In this document: positions 45,798 to 58,870 of the stretch, piece by piece | Numbering within the stretch: the stretch's first letter is position 1 | Layout of the letters: each line of letters starts with the position of its first letter | Assembly: GCA_037957365.1 (NCBI GenBank) | Contig: JARHVA010001426.1 | Span: forward strand, 2,609,501 to 2,673,500 | DNA length: 64,000 nucleotides | Direction: 5' to 3' | DNA from: Torreya grandis | Taxonomy: Eukaryota > Streptophyta > Pinopsida > Cupressales > Taxaceae | Translations under genes and position numbers: made by a program | Notes under the pieces: model-generated | Database searches by the model: none | What the model was told of the DNA's origin: nothing | What the model saw: only the letters and a program-made list of their open reading frames with translations

Positions 45798-48795
45798 TTG
45801 CACAAATGTACAACTCTTGCAAATGATGAAAAAATTGATTTTGGCTATGTTGAATTTGCACAACTAAGGGAGATTTTTGGTTGCATTCCTATCCCAATGT
45901 TAGAAAATGAATTGGGAATTTACATAAGGCATGTTATACAACATTATGAGACTAGCAATACAGAGGCAATTGAAACATCTATCATTAGATGGCTTTCCAA
46001 CAAAATAGTGGACACTGAGACTTGTTGAGCAATCTATTTACCATACATGACACCAAAGGAGAAATAAATTGGAAACATTTGGGACGTAGTGGATAATGCA
46101 TGCACTCCTTTCCTAACATTATTAGTGTAAAGACATCCAAAAAAATTAGCTCATTCCTACAAATACTCAAGCCAAAAAAGAAGTCAACCAAACAATTCAC
46201 TCAACAAGTGGAGTTTGATGAAAGCATAGATAGTGAGATTAAAACAATGTATGCAGATAAATGTTACACCAAGAAATGTTTTCAATTAGGATTGTCATTG
46301 AGATTCTAAATTTTGAATATATTAATTTGTTTGATTCTACTACAATATATAGGGGGCAACATGTCTTGGATACCCTTTCTACTAGTTTGTTTAAGAAAAA
46401 AAACTAGCATTGATTTTTAGGGTATAAAGATTTGTTTGGAATCTTGACTTAAAATACATTGATTGGAGGGAAGTAACTTTTTTGACATTCAAAATTGTCA
46501 CAAAAATAGGGAATGAAATGCATTTTATGCAAGGAGATTTTGGCAAAATCCACAAAAGAAGACAATGGTAGCTAATGATTTGTTGGACCAATTGGTGGAT
46601 GATTTTTTAAGTGTTTCTCCATGACTAACATGCCAGGTAGATATAGATAGCTCATGAGAAAATGTTTGACATCTTCCAATATCTTTCACTCAAGAAATTA
46701 TGAGGTACCACATTAATGCACAACTAGTAGATATAGAATATGAGACAATATCCCAACCAAAATTTAATAACATGTGGAGAACTATTTTTCATGATGTGAC
46801 CATTACCACATCTGATGACTTTGTTAGGTGCAAAACATGTATCTTGTTGACTCAACAAAAATGCTCTAGGTCCCTCTCTATAGATCAAGAAGAGCGTATT
46901 GATCAATAATTTGTGATGCACTCAAATTAAATACTTTCTTCAAGATAAATTTATTACACACATAAATTAATGTTAGAGAAATACCCTGAAGAATGCCTCA
47001 GTGCCATTCATGACAAGGTGGAACATTAAAAAAAAATTGTGCCAAGAATAGTGACAAAAAAAAGTAGTTATCGATACAATATTAGAGTTGTCAATGGTAG
47101 GGATTATAACACATGGTCATGGTTCAGGTAAATATGGGCATTTTTTTACCATACATTATTGGAGGGTCTAACTTTAATATCACCTCATTGAACAAGTGCT
47201 TCAGGGATATGGAAATAACAATGCCAGATACTTATGGATCTTTAATATATACACTTAGATCTTTAAAATATCCATTGTATGATGTAATTTTTTGTAACAA
47301 CTACTACCCTAAATTTAAGAAATGTAGAGAAGAAGCACAATCAATTGGTGCCTTCAAGAAACTTCCTTCCAAGCGATACCTTCAACTAGATGACTATTGT
47401 GGGGATAATAAGAACAAGTACTTCCATCCATAATTATATTAAATTTTTTTTGAACCTTATATGGAACTAATGTTATATTTAAAAATTCACAAAAGCATGT
47501 ATTTTTGTATAGGTATGTGTTGTAATATTTATCTTTCCTTGTCTACAAAGGTATTTTACTTGATATTGAGGTCAGATTTCAACCTGTAGGACATACCCAT
47601 GAGGACATCAATGACACATTTAGAAAAATGTTTGAATGTATAAAGAGGAAAGATTTATGTAGTGTGGCAGAGATGATGGAAACTTATAGGACATGTGAAA
47701 ATACAAGAAACTTCATGCCATTTTTAATTGAAGAGGTAGTGGATTTCAAAGAGTATGCTAATAGTTACCAGCTAAAGGGAAGAAACATAATAGTAGGCTT
47801 GACAAAAGGTCAATACTTTTTTTTATGCATGGAGCAAGCTCATCCTATTATGCATTGAAAAAACTCTATAAGATATAGAAATTAGTCCCCCCCACCCCCG
47901 ATTACATTATGGGGAACAAAATAAAATGGTGATCTAATGTTCCATAAGGTAATCTGACAAAAATATATTTTAAAGACTTGAAAAATAGAGAAATGTCTTA
48001 AGATTCCATTGTTGCTAAAGACTCAAATAGAATTATAAAAAAAGAGTGAAAAAGAAATTAAATATAACTTGAATAAGTATGTACAATAATTCAATTAATT
48101 TAGTTTGACTAGAAGTAGTAAGTGGAAAGATCTAGCATATTACTTCCAAAACATCCATGACATAATGAAAGAAGACATTTTCCCTTTTGAAGTTGAGTGC
48201 ACAGGAGAGTTTTTACCTAAAACTTGTTATGACATACCCCTGCATCAGGATCTACACAAAATGGTTCATGATATCACCCTTGATTTTAGAATGGCATCTA
48301 TAGATACATATGTTGGTCTAAGAAGTAAAATAATAAGAATTACATTTTATCCAACTCAAGATGTGCAAATTAGAGATATGTTATTTTTCACACTTGATGA
48401 TTTTATAGGAGTGGACTACACAATATGGGTTTCTAGAGATAAAATAAATATTGAGATACTACAAATAAATAGGGATATAAAATGAATGGTCAATGTAGCT
48501 TGGTTCATCCTAGTTCATGTATGGAAAAAAGATGCAAAAGAAGAAGAAATTTATTCATGTTGCTTAGACTAGAAATGGAAGCCAAACCCAACTAACACAT
48601 CTTTACCATCCATAGTCATAAATAGTATCATCTATGCTTTGAAACCAAATAAAAATTGGATAGGTCACACACTTATTCTCAATAATTTTTTGAAAGGCAT
48701 TGTAATAGACTATTTTATTGCATCATCCCACTAGGCACTAACAAAAAATAGTGATAAAAGGATTGGGAAATTTGAAATGGTGTTTCCTTAATTTT
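45798..48795 (+). pseudogene. DUF7869-like, transposase-like protein, pseudogene with an intron
   Basis: The + strand carries a multi-piece protein reading: 45798-46028 (YVEFAQLREIFGCIPIPMLE), 46100-46309, 46700-46909 (QPKFNNMWRTIFHDVTITTS, FVRCKTCILLTQQK), 46995-47140 (IHDKVEH, then ITHGHGSGKYGHFF), 47160-47417 (YLQLDDYCGDNKNK) and, after a candidate intron, 47513-47857 (YLSFLVYKGILLDIEVRFQP, VGHTHEDINDTFRKMFECIK). The LQLD...DNKN and VGHTHEDI motifs with this spacing are characteristic of DUF7869 proteins, found in plants, oomycetes and animals, probably RNase H-fold transposase-derived. Stops are few. A further piece (48105-48485, then to about 48795) is similarly protein-like (FPFEVECTGEFLPKTCYDIP) and is probably the C-terminal region. 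No terminal inverted repeats were found. Domain identity is by eye only. Confidence 0.6.
47418..47512 (+). other. Candidate 95-bp intron of the DUF7869-like pseudogene
   Basis: The donor is AA|GTACTT after the codons for DNKN. The acceptor is TTTTTGTATAG|GTATGTG. Removing 47418-47512 joins the protein in phase (…NKN-K-Y-V-L…), and the segment itself is AT-rich with stops in every frame. GT...AG borders, plant-typical size and restored reading support an intron. Confidence 0.65.
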
Positions 48796-48799
48796 AGAA

Positions 48800-50815
48800 T
48801 GAGAAATATGAATGTTTTTTTCAAAATTTAGTCCATTTTTTGAGAATGTATAATATTTTATTGTTTTATTTATTTATATTTATTTCTAGTGGCACTTCTC
48901 ATTTTGGGTCTTAGGAAATACACTTCGGTACTTGAGTTTTATATTTTGTCCTCCAAAAATTTAGTATTTTAATAACTATGCATTTATTTAATAGCATTTG
49001 ACTATTAGAATGTAACTGTACATCCTTCAAAATGGTCTTCAGCAAAAGGTCTTCATAATTTTCCCATCTAAGAATTTTTTACACTATGACTTTTATGTTT
49101 TACAAAATACAATTCGACATTCTCATGTTTATGCCTCAGAATGTACATCATTCAAGATTTATTCTTTGTCATTTTTGTATCGACAAATATTATTTAGCTC
49201 TTCATGTGACATTAAGATTATGCAAGATAATACGAGATAAATTTTGATGATTATGAGGACATCACTTGAATCAAATTAAACAAATAGTTCATGATCCAAT
49301 CAAATGATGACACATGGCATCCCAATCATCCCAGGTATTCTAAATTACATATCAGTTAATCACATGATTGATGTATGAATTATGTTTCCTTAAGAAATAT
49401 ATCACCAAGCCTTATAATATATGTAAATTCATGGTTTGTGAAACAATTTTAATGGTCACATAATTTGTACTTATTACAAATATATAATATAGATGTGATT
49501 TATTTGTTATGTCCAAATAATTCTTGATGAAGCCCAATTTATTTATGATAGTTTTCAACTACTAATAAATAAACTATTTATGATCATTTTAAATAATTTG
49601 GAATTATCACAAATAAACTAGATAGATATGATTTATTTGTAATAAGTCTAAATTAATCTCGATATAGTCCAATTCAATCTAGATACAGTCCAATTTATTT
49701 ATGATAGTTTTTGAAAATTTGGATTGTTGATAAGTCTAAAATATATGAAATAGTCCTTTGATATAAATATTATAATTAGTTTCAGTATGTAATTTAATTA
49801 GGAATAGATCCATTCATATGAATATTTTGATCATGTACATGAGCTAAATATTTAGGGTTGGCAACTATCTTTCTAGTACTTTTGAACCCAATTTTCAAAA
49901 TACATGTCCATCAATCATTTGGTTAAGTCATATATTGATTTGATCAAATCAAATATTACATTCCTAATTCATGCCTTGATCCACTCAACCCTATCAATAA
50001 TTAATGATACTATCTTTGTCATTGAGTATAAAAGTAAACAATGGAAGTCTACAATCATATACTGACATTAGACATCTACATCCTTTATTCATAATACTGA
50101 TAGTGTTTCTTGACATCTCATAGAAAATAATAGATAATAATAGTCATGAAGAGGATGATATATAATTATCAATGACTGAACAAATTCCTTCCTTGAAAAC
50201 TAACCTCCCAAAAACTAGAGATGTGAGTCCTGTGCATATCGACATGTGTTGACATGAAAACAATGTCAAACCATGAATTCATAGTTTGAAGATCCAAACA
50301 TGATAACATGTAGATAAAGTATCTAGTTACATTAGTTATCTTATCCTTTTTAATAATATTATAAGATAATTCAACAAACACAAAAGTATTTAAAATCTTA
50401 GAAGTATTCTTTAGTAGTATCTCAAAGGATACATAAGATAGATCAATACAAAAATATGATAGCTTTGATGATATTCCATGTATCTATTTTATTAATTCTA
50501 AATACAATGTTATACTCCAATGGTCACATCATTTCTGTCTATCACTATGCTTTGTGTATTTCTGTAGGATGCCATGAGGTGAAAGCTATACCATGGTAAA
50601 TGATTGTGTTTAGACCTAAACTTTTAAATAAAGAAAAGAGAAATAAAATAGATAAAAATAATACCCTCAAGTTGAAATCCAATAAGCAGTAGCTTGAAGG
50701 ATTTAAAAAAGGAAAAAAACTATGATAGTAATGTCTAATCCTATAAATCCTACCAAGAAAAGTAAGGATAAATAATTCAATTTTACAACATATGTTCCTA
50801 GACACTTAACATAAA
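48800..50815. other. Non-coding spacer
   Basis: No credible frames. AT-rich, with short phrases such as GATAGTTTT and CCAATTTATTTATGATAGTT repeated at 49540-49710. Nothing else seen. Confidence 0.45.
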
Positions 50816-52687
50816 TAGGTAGGTTAACCTACTAAAACTCCCTAGATAGATACGTGGATGATGCCAAGTGAATAAGCAATCACATCACATCAAATAAAAA
50901 TATAAACCATCACGTGGGGAATGAATCAACCAAATATAATAAATATAAATGGGAAAGTAAACCATATAAGAGCATTAATGTCACATAATGAGTAATCAAA
51001 ACTAATGTGATAGAAAAGACAATTCTAATCAATAAGGAAAAACTATGTTAGTAGGATGGCTAATGCACAATCCCCAATAAATTTTATCATGACCTATATC
51101 ACTACCTAAAATCATGGACATCAACATAAAAATAGATCCAACCTCAGTTATATTCTTCCAAGATTTTAAGCAGTAGAACTCTATAAAATTTCTACTAACT
51201 ACATTTGAGACTGTGAGAGCTACAACACAACATAATGTAAGAATGGATGGCTACCCAAATCCTTACGAACACAAAATCATCTAACTTCCAAAAATCAAAG
51301 AATGTTCTACCAAAATATTTAGCACCAGATCAAAAGGGGGCATTTTCCAAGCTACCATACAACATTACTCATCTGGAGGATACATTCAAACAAATTCATG
51401 CATACCTGACATAAATTAACCATACCAGAATAGAGGCAGACTAGGCATAACTCATACATGAAATACCAAAATAAAAGACATGATATTGTAACCCTAAATT
51501 AAAATAAAATACATAAATGATGCTTGATGTTTCAGAAAGATTTTCTTACTTTATGCTAAAAAATACTACATTCATAATTTTACTTAGATGGCTGCACAAT
51601 CATATTTTATTCCTCAACCAGTCTCATGTTATTACTACCTAAGACATTGAAAGAGTAACCAGGTTGATGAATGAATTAAATAGTATTATGAAGTATGAAA
51701 ATAAGGGTTCAACAAAATTAGTAGTAGTCATTAGTTATTTAAAATCTACTATAGGAAAATGTGGTATTGAATTAGCAATCATTTCCAATACTACCTACAA
51801 CTACATATTGAAATCAATAACATGGAAAATATACTTTACCAACAGGCAAGATGCCACAAGCCCTAAGATCACATTGGTGGTGTTCAATATGATGTCAATG
51901 AAGACCAAATTTAACCCCTACCAAGGCCTATTATATAGCTTAAATTCCAACCTTCATAATATCAAGAGTGGTAAGCATGATTTATGCTATGGATACATGT
52001 TACTTTGCTTAGTTATGTACTGCAAAAACAACCTCCTAGGTAAAAATAGAATTTAGAATGGGATAAAATAATGACCATATTAATTTAAGTAAAAAATAAT
52101 CTAGAGAATATGAACAAAAAATAAGAATTTGTCATCATGATTATGTGGGGAACTGATTTACAACAATAATTTAGTTCGTAGTATCATATTTACACTCAAA
52201 TAATAGACAAATACCATAAAACATTTTTCTTTACTACCACCATTGATTACATATATATCTTCCCACATGATGACTACACCAAAATAATCCCTGCATTATA
52301 GTATGAAGTGTCAGTTAATGAAATGCCACACATTTTTTCAATCATCCATTCCTTTTGATGAGTCTTTGGAAAGTCCAATCCAACTAACATGCAATCTAAT
52401 ATGGAATAGTTATTGGCCAATGTACTAGGAGTACCATCCACTATAAAACTAGGAGAATATGATGAAGACACATATTAAGCCATAATAAAGACAATAACAC
52501 CAAAAGAAACAAAGAAAAATAGAGGAAAACAAGTTTGGTTCCAAAATGAGGAAAAAATAGTAGTATCATAGGTTGTACATGTACCTAAAAAGGGAAATCC
52601 ATTCAATCCATTAGAACAAAAAATGTGTGGTGGGTTTGTTCACACAAAAAAACCAAGAACACATCCCCCACCACAAATAGCCAAGAT

Positions 52688-52733
52688 ATTACAAAAAAAA
52701 ATAAAAATAAAAAAATAAAAAATAAAAAAAATA
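52688..52733. repeat. A-rich low-complexity run
   Basis: Repeated AAAATAAAAAAATAAAAAAT-like sequence, inside decayed coding copy 1. Confidence 0.85.
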
Positions 52734-53029
52734 GAGAAATACCTCCCCACACATTTAGATCAAAGTTATGAAGAGTCCCTCATTAATGTCTATGATATAG
52801 AGGTGATAACAGTGACATCATCAGACATAGAGAGTGAATAAAGAATAAATATAGACTAAGCCACAAATATCACATTGGATAAAGACCCAAAATAAACCAT
52901 TGAATCCTTAGGCAATGTAAAGGCCAAACAAAGAGATAAATAAAATAAAGATAATTAAAATGTCATAACAAAAGAAAAGGTAGAAGCCAACAAGAGGGAT
53001 AAAAAAGATGTTATGGTTAAACAGAAAAT

Positions 53030-53250
53030 AGTTGAGGCATTAGCAACATAGAAAAGGAAACAAAAAAGAACAAAAGGAAAAAGAACAACAAAAGAAGGAA
53101 CAAAAGAAGAAAGAAAAAAAGAGAAAGAGGAAAGGCAGAAAAAATAGAGAAAAAAGAAAAATATGAAGTATAAAAAGAGAAATAAGATAAAGAAAAGGAA
53201 GAGAAGAAAAATAAAAAGGTGATAGAGGATGCTACCATCCTAGATGAATA
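53030..53250 (+). repeat. Purine-rich (AAG/AAA/GAA) low-complexity tract
   Basis: About 220 bp of nearly pure A/G on + with AAGAA, AGAAA and GGAAA units, translating to Lys/Glu/Arg/Gln-rich sequence. It lies within decayed coding copy 1, so may have been coding. The opposite-strand Phe/Leu/Ser frame is a shadow. Confidence 0.85.
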
Positions 53251-54480
53251 AAAAAGAAATAAAAAAGTGGCATATGACATCTCCCTTCAAGCCAAATAAA
53301 TGAAAAATAAATAAGTAGTAGATGAAGCTACCCAAAAGTTAGGAGAAGAAGAGAAGAAGAAGGTGGTTGAAGATTTCATCAAAGACATAGGTGATGCACA
53401 AAAGTAATCCACAATACAAATTAGGCCAAACATACTTGCATAAACACTAGAACTACCATTTTTTCCCAAGAAACCTATTTCCGCTTCCACTCAACAATTG
53501 ATCACCACTCCATCCACCTCGCTTTAAACCCACAATATTCCCTCACCCAAATTAAAGCCATTTTCGACCAACATCAAAAACTCAACACCATACATTTATC
53601 TTCAACCATTATCAAAACCAATCCACAAGGAACTAATATCAAGTTACCTCAATTGACCTATAGTCAAAATTAGAGTTTGAAAAACATATTTCAAGAGAGT
53701 GCATAGTATGATTTGATGATGAGATTCACAAACTTAGAGGAAACACTATAGAATGACATCTAAACAATGAAAAAAGTCAAGCCATAATTTTAAGTAGATC
53801 AAAAGTTAGTATTCACTCAATGGTTCATCAAAACTTTGGAAATTATAATCAAACATCAAGTTGCCACCATGGAATAAAGAAAAAACATTATGGATAGTGA
53901 AATATATGAATTCAAACTTTATCAAAATACTAAGCCCTTGGAGAAGAAAAATAACACCATACTATAGTTAAACAATATATTGCTTCTCTCAATAAAGTAA
54001 TATCATATGAAGATTCAAATTTTGATTTCACTCTTGGGTGGAAAAATAAAAACACTAGAGGAAAATAAGGCCTTAAATAGCCTCAAGGAACAATTAAACC
54101 AAGTTGTAGCCCAATACAATATTTCCAAACCTCCCACAATAATAGAGAGAGCAAGGATTTTGGCACTAGGCAAAAAATTATGGGAGAAACAACAATAAAG
54201 ATAAAAACTAATCATTGATTTTTAATAGTTAGGAGTCCTGATAAATCATTTTATGGGAAAATTAGAGAAGGTTACATATAAAATGGATACCTCACTCAAT
54301 ACTATTGTAACTCATCCTATCATTGATCACATCATTAAACTAACTTGGGAAAATATATAGTTAGATTATAAAGCCCAATGAACCACCAATTACCTCATGG
54401 AATGGAAATAATTTGAGACCAAATTTTTTAATAAACATCAACATTTTTTGATTCAATGCCCAAGTACTTATCCAATTTTA

Positions 54481-55315
54481 CTGTATTCTTAAAATTTTAC
54501 TTGTCTCTACAAGCAAACAAAAGTTTAATTTTGGGATAATGTTGATAGGTTTAATAAAGAAACTATGTATAAAACCATAGAGGTTTATGGTTGTACCATG
54601 ACATAGTTCATAACATATGAATTTTATGAAAAATAGCTTCCACATCATGGTATCCTATAATGCTACATAGATCAAAGTGATAGATAGAAGTGACTCGACC
54701 ATTGGAGTATATAATTGTATTTAAACTTAGTAAAATAGATGGATGGATAATCATTGAAGCTATCATTATTTTGTATTGATATATCACATGTAAACATTTG
54801 GATATATTAATATATAATACTTAAGATAAATTTAATACTTTTATGTTTTATGTGAACTATATTATAATATGATTGAGAGGACATTATGACTAATCTAATT
54901 GGACACTTTATCTACATGTTAACATATCTGTAATATCAAATTATGAATTCATGGTTTGACATATTTTTCATATCAAAAGCATGAGTTATTTTTGGAAGAG
55001 AATGTAAAATGAAAACAAAACCCCCATTACACAAGTTAGACTTTCAAGAGTGGGCTTGCACATGTAGTTATTTTTCCCTCCTAAATATGTTCTAAACTAT
55101 CACATATAAATAATTTGAGTATACCAATAAGAAATATAAAAATTATATGAATATATATAGTTATTGCATCATGTGTGTTATGTTTCATTATTTTTAAATA
55201 TAATATGTGAAGTCAATATAACTAGATAATTTCTCAATATGTTAGCATAGTATGAATCATAGAATTGTGAACATTAGTTGGAGTTCTAGAAACTAATGAA
55301 GATGCTTTTAAAAAT
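54481..55315. other. Spacer between the two coding copies
   Basis: No credible frame. AT-rich with many TATAT runs. Confidence 0.4.
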
Positions 55316-55319
55316 GGGT

Positions 55320-56885
55320 AAGTTGACCTAATGAAACTCCCAAGGTAGATAAATAAATCATATCAAATGTGAAATAAATAAACTCACATCAAACTAAGTA
55401 ATTAAAACTACCAAATGGATCACCAATCAAATAGATGTCATAAAAGTTAAAATATAGAAGATGAAGTAATAAGCCCAGAATGATCATGGTGGATGGATTT
55501 TTTTTTACGACACATCCAAATACTATGAATGGATAACTCATCAAAATAAATACATTAATGATCAATAATAAATATGAAAAGAGATCTCATTCCATTTTCC
55601 CATCAACAGAAAACTACCAACAATGCTACAAAATATAGCCAATAACTCTCCTCATTTCATAAAGATTTCCAAGCACCAAAACTCTATAGAATTTTTTCTA
55701 GTGCCATTTTAGACTAAGTAATCAACATCACAGAAGAGATAAAAATAAATGTAAATCCCATGAGTTGATGATCCCAAAACCTTTTCAATCCCTTTAAGGA
55801 TGAAACATGTACTATATAAATCAGTAATACCAGATCCTAAAGGAGCATTTTACAAATTACCAAATAGTTACACACTTGGAAGACATATTCAATTACATGT
55901 ATGTAAAATTGGTATAAATAAGCCACATCCATATGGAGGTAGACTTGTCAGAATGCATGCATTGGGTGATATGAAAAATAATTGGGAGTGGAACCCTAAA
56001 GCAAAATCCATCCAAAATATGAAGCTATATGTCTAGGAAATACTTTCTTATTTCATGCTAGTTGAAACTAAAATCTACATTTTACTCATTTGCATGCATA
56101 ATGTAATTTTAATATTGTATTAATGTCATAAAATTAATGTCCAATAAATTGAAAGAGTAACTGAGTTGATGAATGAAGGAAATAGTATTATGAAGTATTA
56201 AAAGAAGGGTCAATGAAAGGACTAATAGGTGACAATTTTATGAAATCTACTATATGAATATACAACATTAAATTAGTAATCATTCCTAATCCCACCTAAA
56301 AATACATAGTAAAACTAGTAGCATGGAAAATATACTTTACCAATAGGCAAGATGTCAAAATACCTAAGACCATAATTGAGGAAATTGATATGATGTCAAC
56401 AAAGACCAAATTCAACTTTTAAAAAGGTCTATTAGATAACTTCAATGCCAAAATTCAAAATATCAAGAGAATGGGACAAAGACAAAACCATAGGAGAGAA
56501 AATAAAAAACCATTTAAATACCATGACTATGGAACTCCAAGATATCTCTATGCTTGATTGGGGGTATAATTTACAATAAACCATTAGTACATGATATATA
56601 ATCTCCCTTGGATATATTTTTAAATATAACATAGATTTTTACTTTGCTACCACCATTTACATCCTCTACATCTGCCTATATCTTCCATGTTAAAAAATAA
56701 TTCCACCTCTTGGTTATGAAGTTTTAGATAAATAAATGGAGAAAATCATCATAATCATCTACCCATTCCCAAAATCACCAGGAAAGTTCACCCCATAAAA
56801 TATACAATCTAATATAGAGAAGCTATTATTTTAACTGAATGGCACAACATCTAGTATCAAACTAGTAGAAGAAGAAGATAAGTCC
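55320..56885 (+). pseudogene. Unrecognised decayed coding region, copy 2
   Basis: Corresponds to 50820-52480. Shared landmarks are AGAGTAACNNNGTTGATGAA near 56155 and 51652, GTATTATGAAGTAT, ATACTTTACCAANAGGCAAG and CAAAGACCAAATT. The best coding piece, 55800-56036, is open (ISNTRS-type frame reading KSVIPDPKGAFYKLPNSYTL, VCKIGINKPHPYGGRLVRMH, ALGDMKNNWEWNPKAKSIQN). It has better reading than copy 1 at this place, so the two copies decayed independently. After 56885 the match to copy 1 becomes weak, but a Lys-rich stretch follows (57050-57250). Confidence 0.5.
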
Positions 56886-56889
56886 AAAA

Positions 56890-58640
56890 AAAAGAAGAAG
56901 CACCTAAGTAAGTAATTAAAATTTAGGGGAAACATGTAAAATTTGAAACACACCAATGATACATACATATATATCTAAAAAGGGAAAAAACATAGGATCT
57001 AAAGGTAACAACTTTTTTCACTAACAAAAATAATGAGAGAATCCTACACTACAAACTGAGGATGTGTCACCCAAAAAGAAACATAAATAGAAAGAGAAAG
57101 GAAAAAATACCACATAACAAAATCTTACTAGATTAAGTAAGAATCAGCTATCGACATTTTAGATACAAATATGGTAGAAGAAGCATGTCCAAAGATGGTA
57201 GAATAAGCATAGATACACATAGAGAGTGAAGAAGAAGAAGAAGAAACCTTAGAAAAAGCCTCAACCATCAGATTATCAAAGGCATGACAAGAATATATTG
57301 AAATAGTTTCATTATTAAAATAATTTTAATAAATAAGTAGCAAGAAGAAGTGATGGTGATGGGGTAAATGAAAAATCAAATTTGCAATTTTTTTGCTTAT
57401 AAGATAAATTAGGCCTACAAGCCTTATTTATGAAAAATTGATATAAAAGAATCAATATTTTCATTAAAAAATTCTTTATCATATTCATTTAATGTTAATT
57501 TAACTCATAATTTTGTTCTTTACCTTTGTCTTAGCTTGAAAATTCAAGATATGCAAAAACATAAGTTTTTAGCCTTTACTATTAGGCCCATTGATTGAGA
57601 ATCATTAATATATTTCTCTAAAGATGTAAAATCAACTTTAAACTACTTTTAAAACTTAAAAAATAACCTCTTTCACCTTTATACAATTTTTCAACAATTT
57701 TAAAGGGATAACTTTTAAGTTATAGTGAATTTTGTCCTTCAAACCCTAAAAGACTTGTACATAGGCTGAGAGCACTCAATAATGGATAATTTGAATTTTT
57801 GAGATGTTTTTTTGAATTTTTAAATTTTATATGTTTTAACCCACCATTATACTCCTTTCTCACATTAAATTTGTTTCAAAACAATATCAAAACATGATCT
57901 AAAGGTACTTTCTCAACTGTAAAATGACCTTTCTTGACTTAGAAATCTTGTAATTACTCTTCAAACCTGTAGTATGCTTGAAAAAATAGTAAAAAAATTA
58001 ATGTGACTAAAAAATATATATTTATATTCATTTACATATTATAATATTATATAACTAGAAATATATACTCTATAAATCAATCTTTATTTGCTTTGAGTAC
58101 AAAACATGTACACAGGCCTGTAATGACCACTATTTTTAGAGCTTCTCTCTTCTTTTCTAGCCACTTCTTGAAGTTTTATTGATATATTTTTTGCACTACC
58201 TATTATTCATGTAATTTTCCTCTCTTTTAATCATCTATTATTTACTTAACCTCCTAAACTCTCTCAAACTACCTAACTCACAAAATCAACACATGCTTTT
58301 AACCTCAATTGAGTTTTACATAATTAGTCATGAGTTAAGTCATTGGGATTATTAAAAAAATGTAATAAGGTATTTATTGACCCCATAAAATAAGGAAAAT
58401 AAACTTTGGAATCATTAAAAATGATAAAATATTCAAAAACAACTAAAATAAGTTTGAAAATTCAAATCCCCAATTTCAATAGGAAATTGAAAAACAAACC
58501 AAATTGACTAAAACAAAAAACAAAAATCTATAAATGATTCATAAAGATAAAATATGACATATAACACTGATTTAATCTAGAATAAAATATAATTAACATA
58601 TAAATCCTAATTCTCTTACATTGGGCTCTCTAAGTACAAA
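56890..58640. other. Mostly unassigned, AT-rich
   Basis: 56890-57300 continues with a Lys/Glu-rich low-complexity reading, probably the tail of copy 2. 57300-58640 has no credible frame and may contain the 3' LTR of the chromovirus to its right, but no boundary was recognised. Confidence 0.35.
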
Positions 58641-58870
58641 AGCTTTCAGAGCTCCTATTCATGAGGTCTTCAATGATGGTTCCATACTAAAGTATTTATG
58701 ATGGATTAAACCTAGAAGAATATTAAATTGGATGATTATTACCCTTGAAAATATACTTGAATTATTATTTTCTTTCGTTTCTCTTAACAACTTTCTTGTA
58801 CAAAATAGCTTCTATCTCCTCCTTTGCCTTGGGTAACTACTACTCCTAGTAAATGATCTGATCATCACTA
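58640..58870 (-). pseudogene. Chromodomain region of the chromovirus
   Basis: After the integrase C-terminus the minus strand reads FFNVSYIYPFKGEQNIEKAP, then LPKAKEEIEAILYKKVVKRN and, after two stops, FKYIFKGNNHP. The EIEAIL start with the basic segment and the later 'WKG'-like position (here FKG) are typical for the chromodomain fused to integrase in chromoviruses, which directs integration to heterochromatin. The aromatic cage cannot be judged in this state of decay. Confidence 0.7.

Larger units (their letters stand above)
50820..54480 (+). pseudogene. Unrecognised decayed coding region, copy 1, with charged and coiled-coil tail
   Basis: A + strand reading with many stops begins in a non-coding part near 50820. 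Its best piece is 51664-52056 (NELNSIMKYENKGSTKLVVV, ISNTTYNYILKSITWKIYFT, MSMKTKFNPYQGLLYSLNSN). It continues near 52240-52470 (FPHDDYTKIIPAL, NVLGVPSTIKLGEYDED). At 53030-53250 it becomes a lysine/glutamate-rich low-complexity region and then an acidic coil (QKLGEEEKKKVVEDFIKDIG). A helical tail includes 54007-54198 (ENKALNSLKEQLNQVVAQYN). Segments 50820-52480 recur at 55320-56885. I recognise no family. The plan, a domain plus charged linker plus coil, resembles the gag-like relics in this window, which is speculation. Confidence 0.4.

Noticed and set aside
53017..53280. Phe/Leu/Ser-rich 87-codon minus frame that looks like a membrane protein
   Set aside because: It is the complement of a purine tract, so the hydrophobic composition is automatic.
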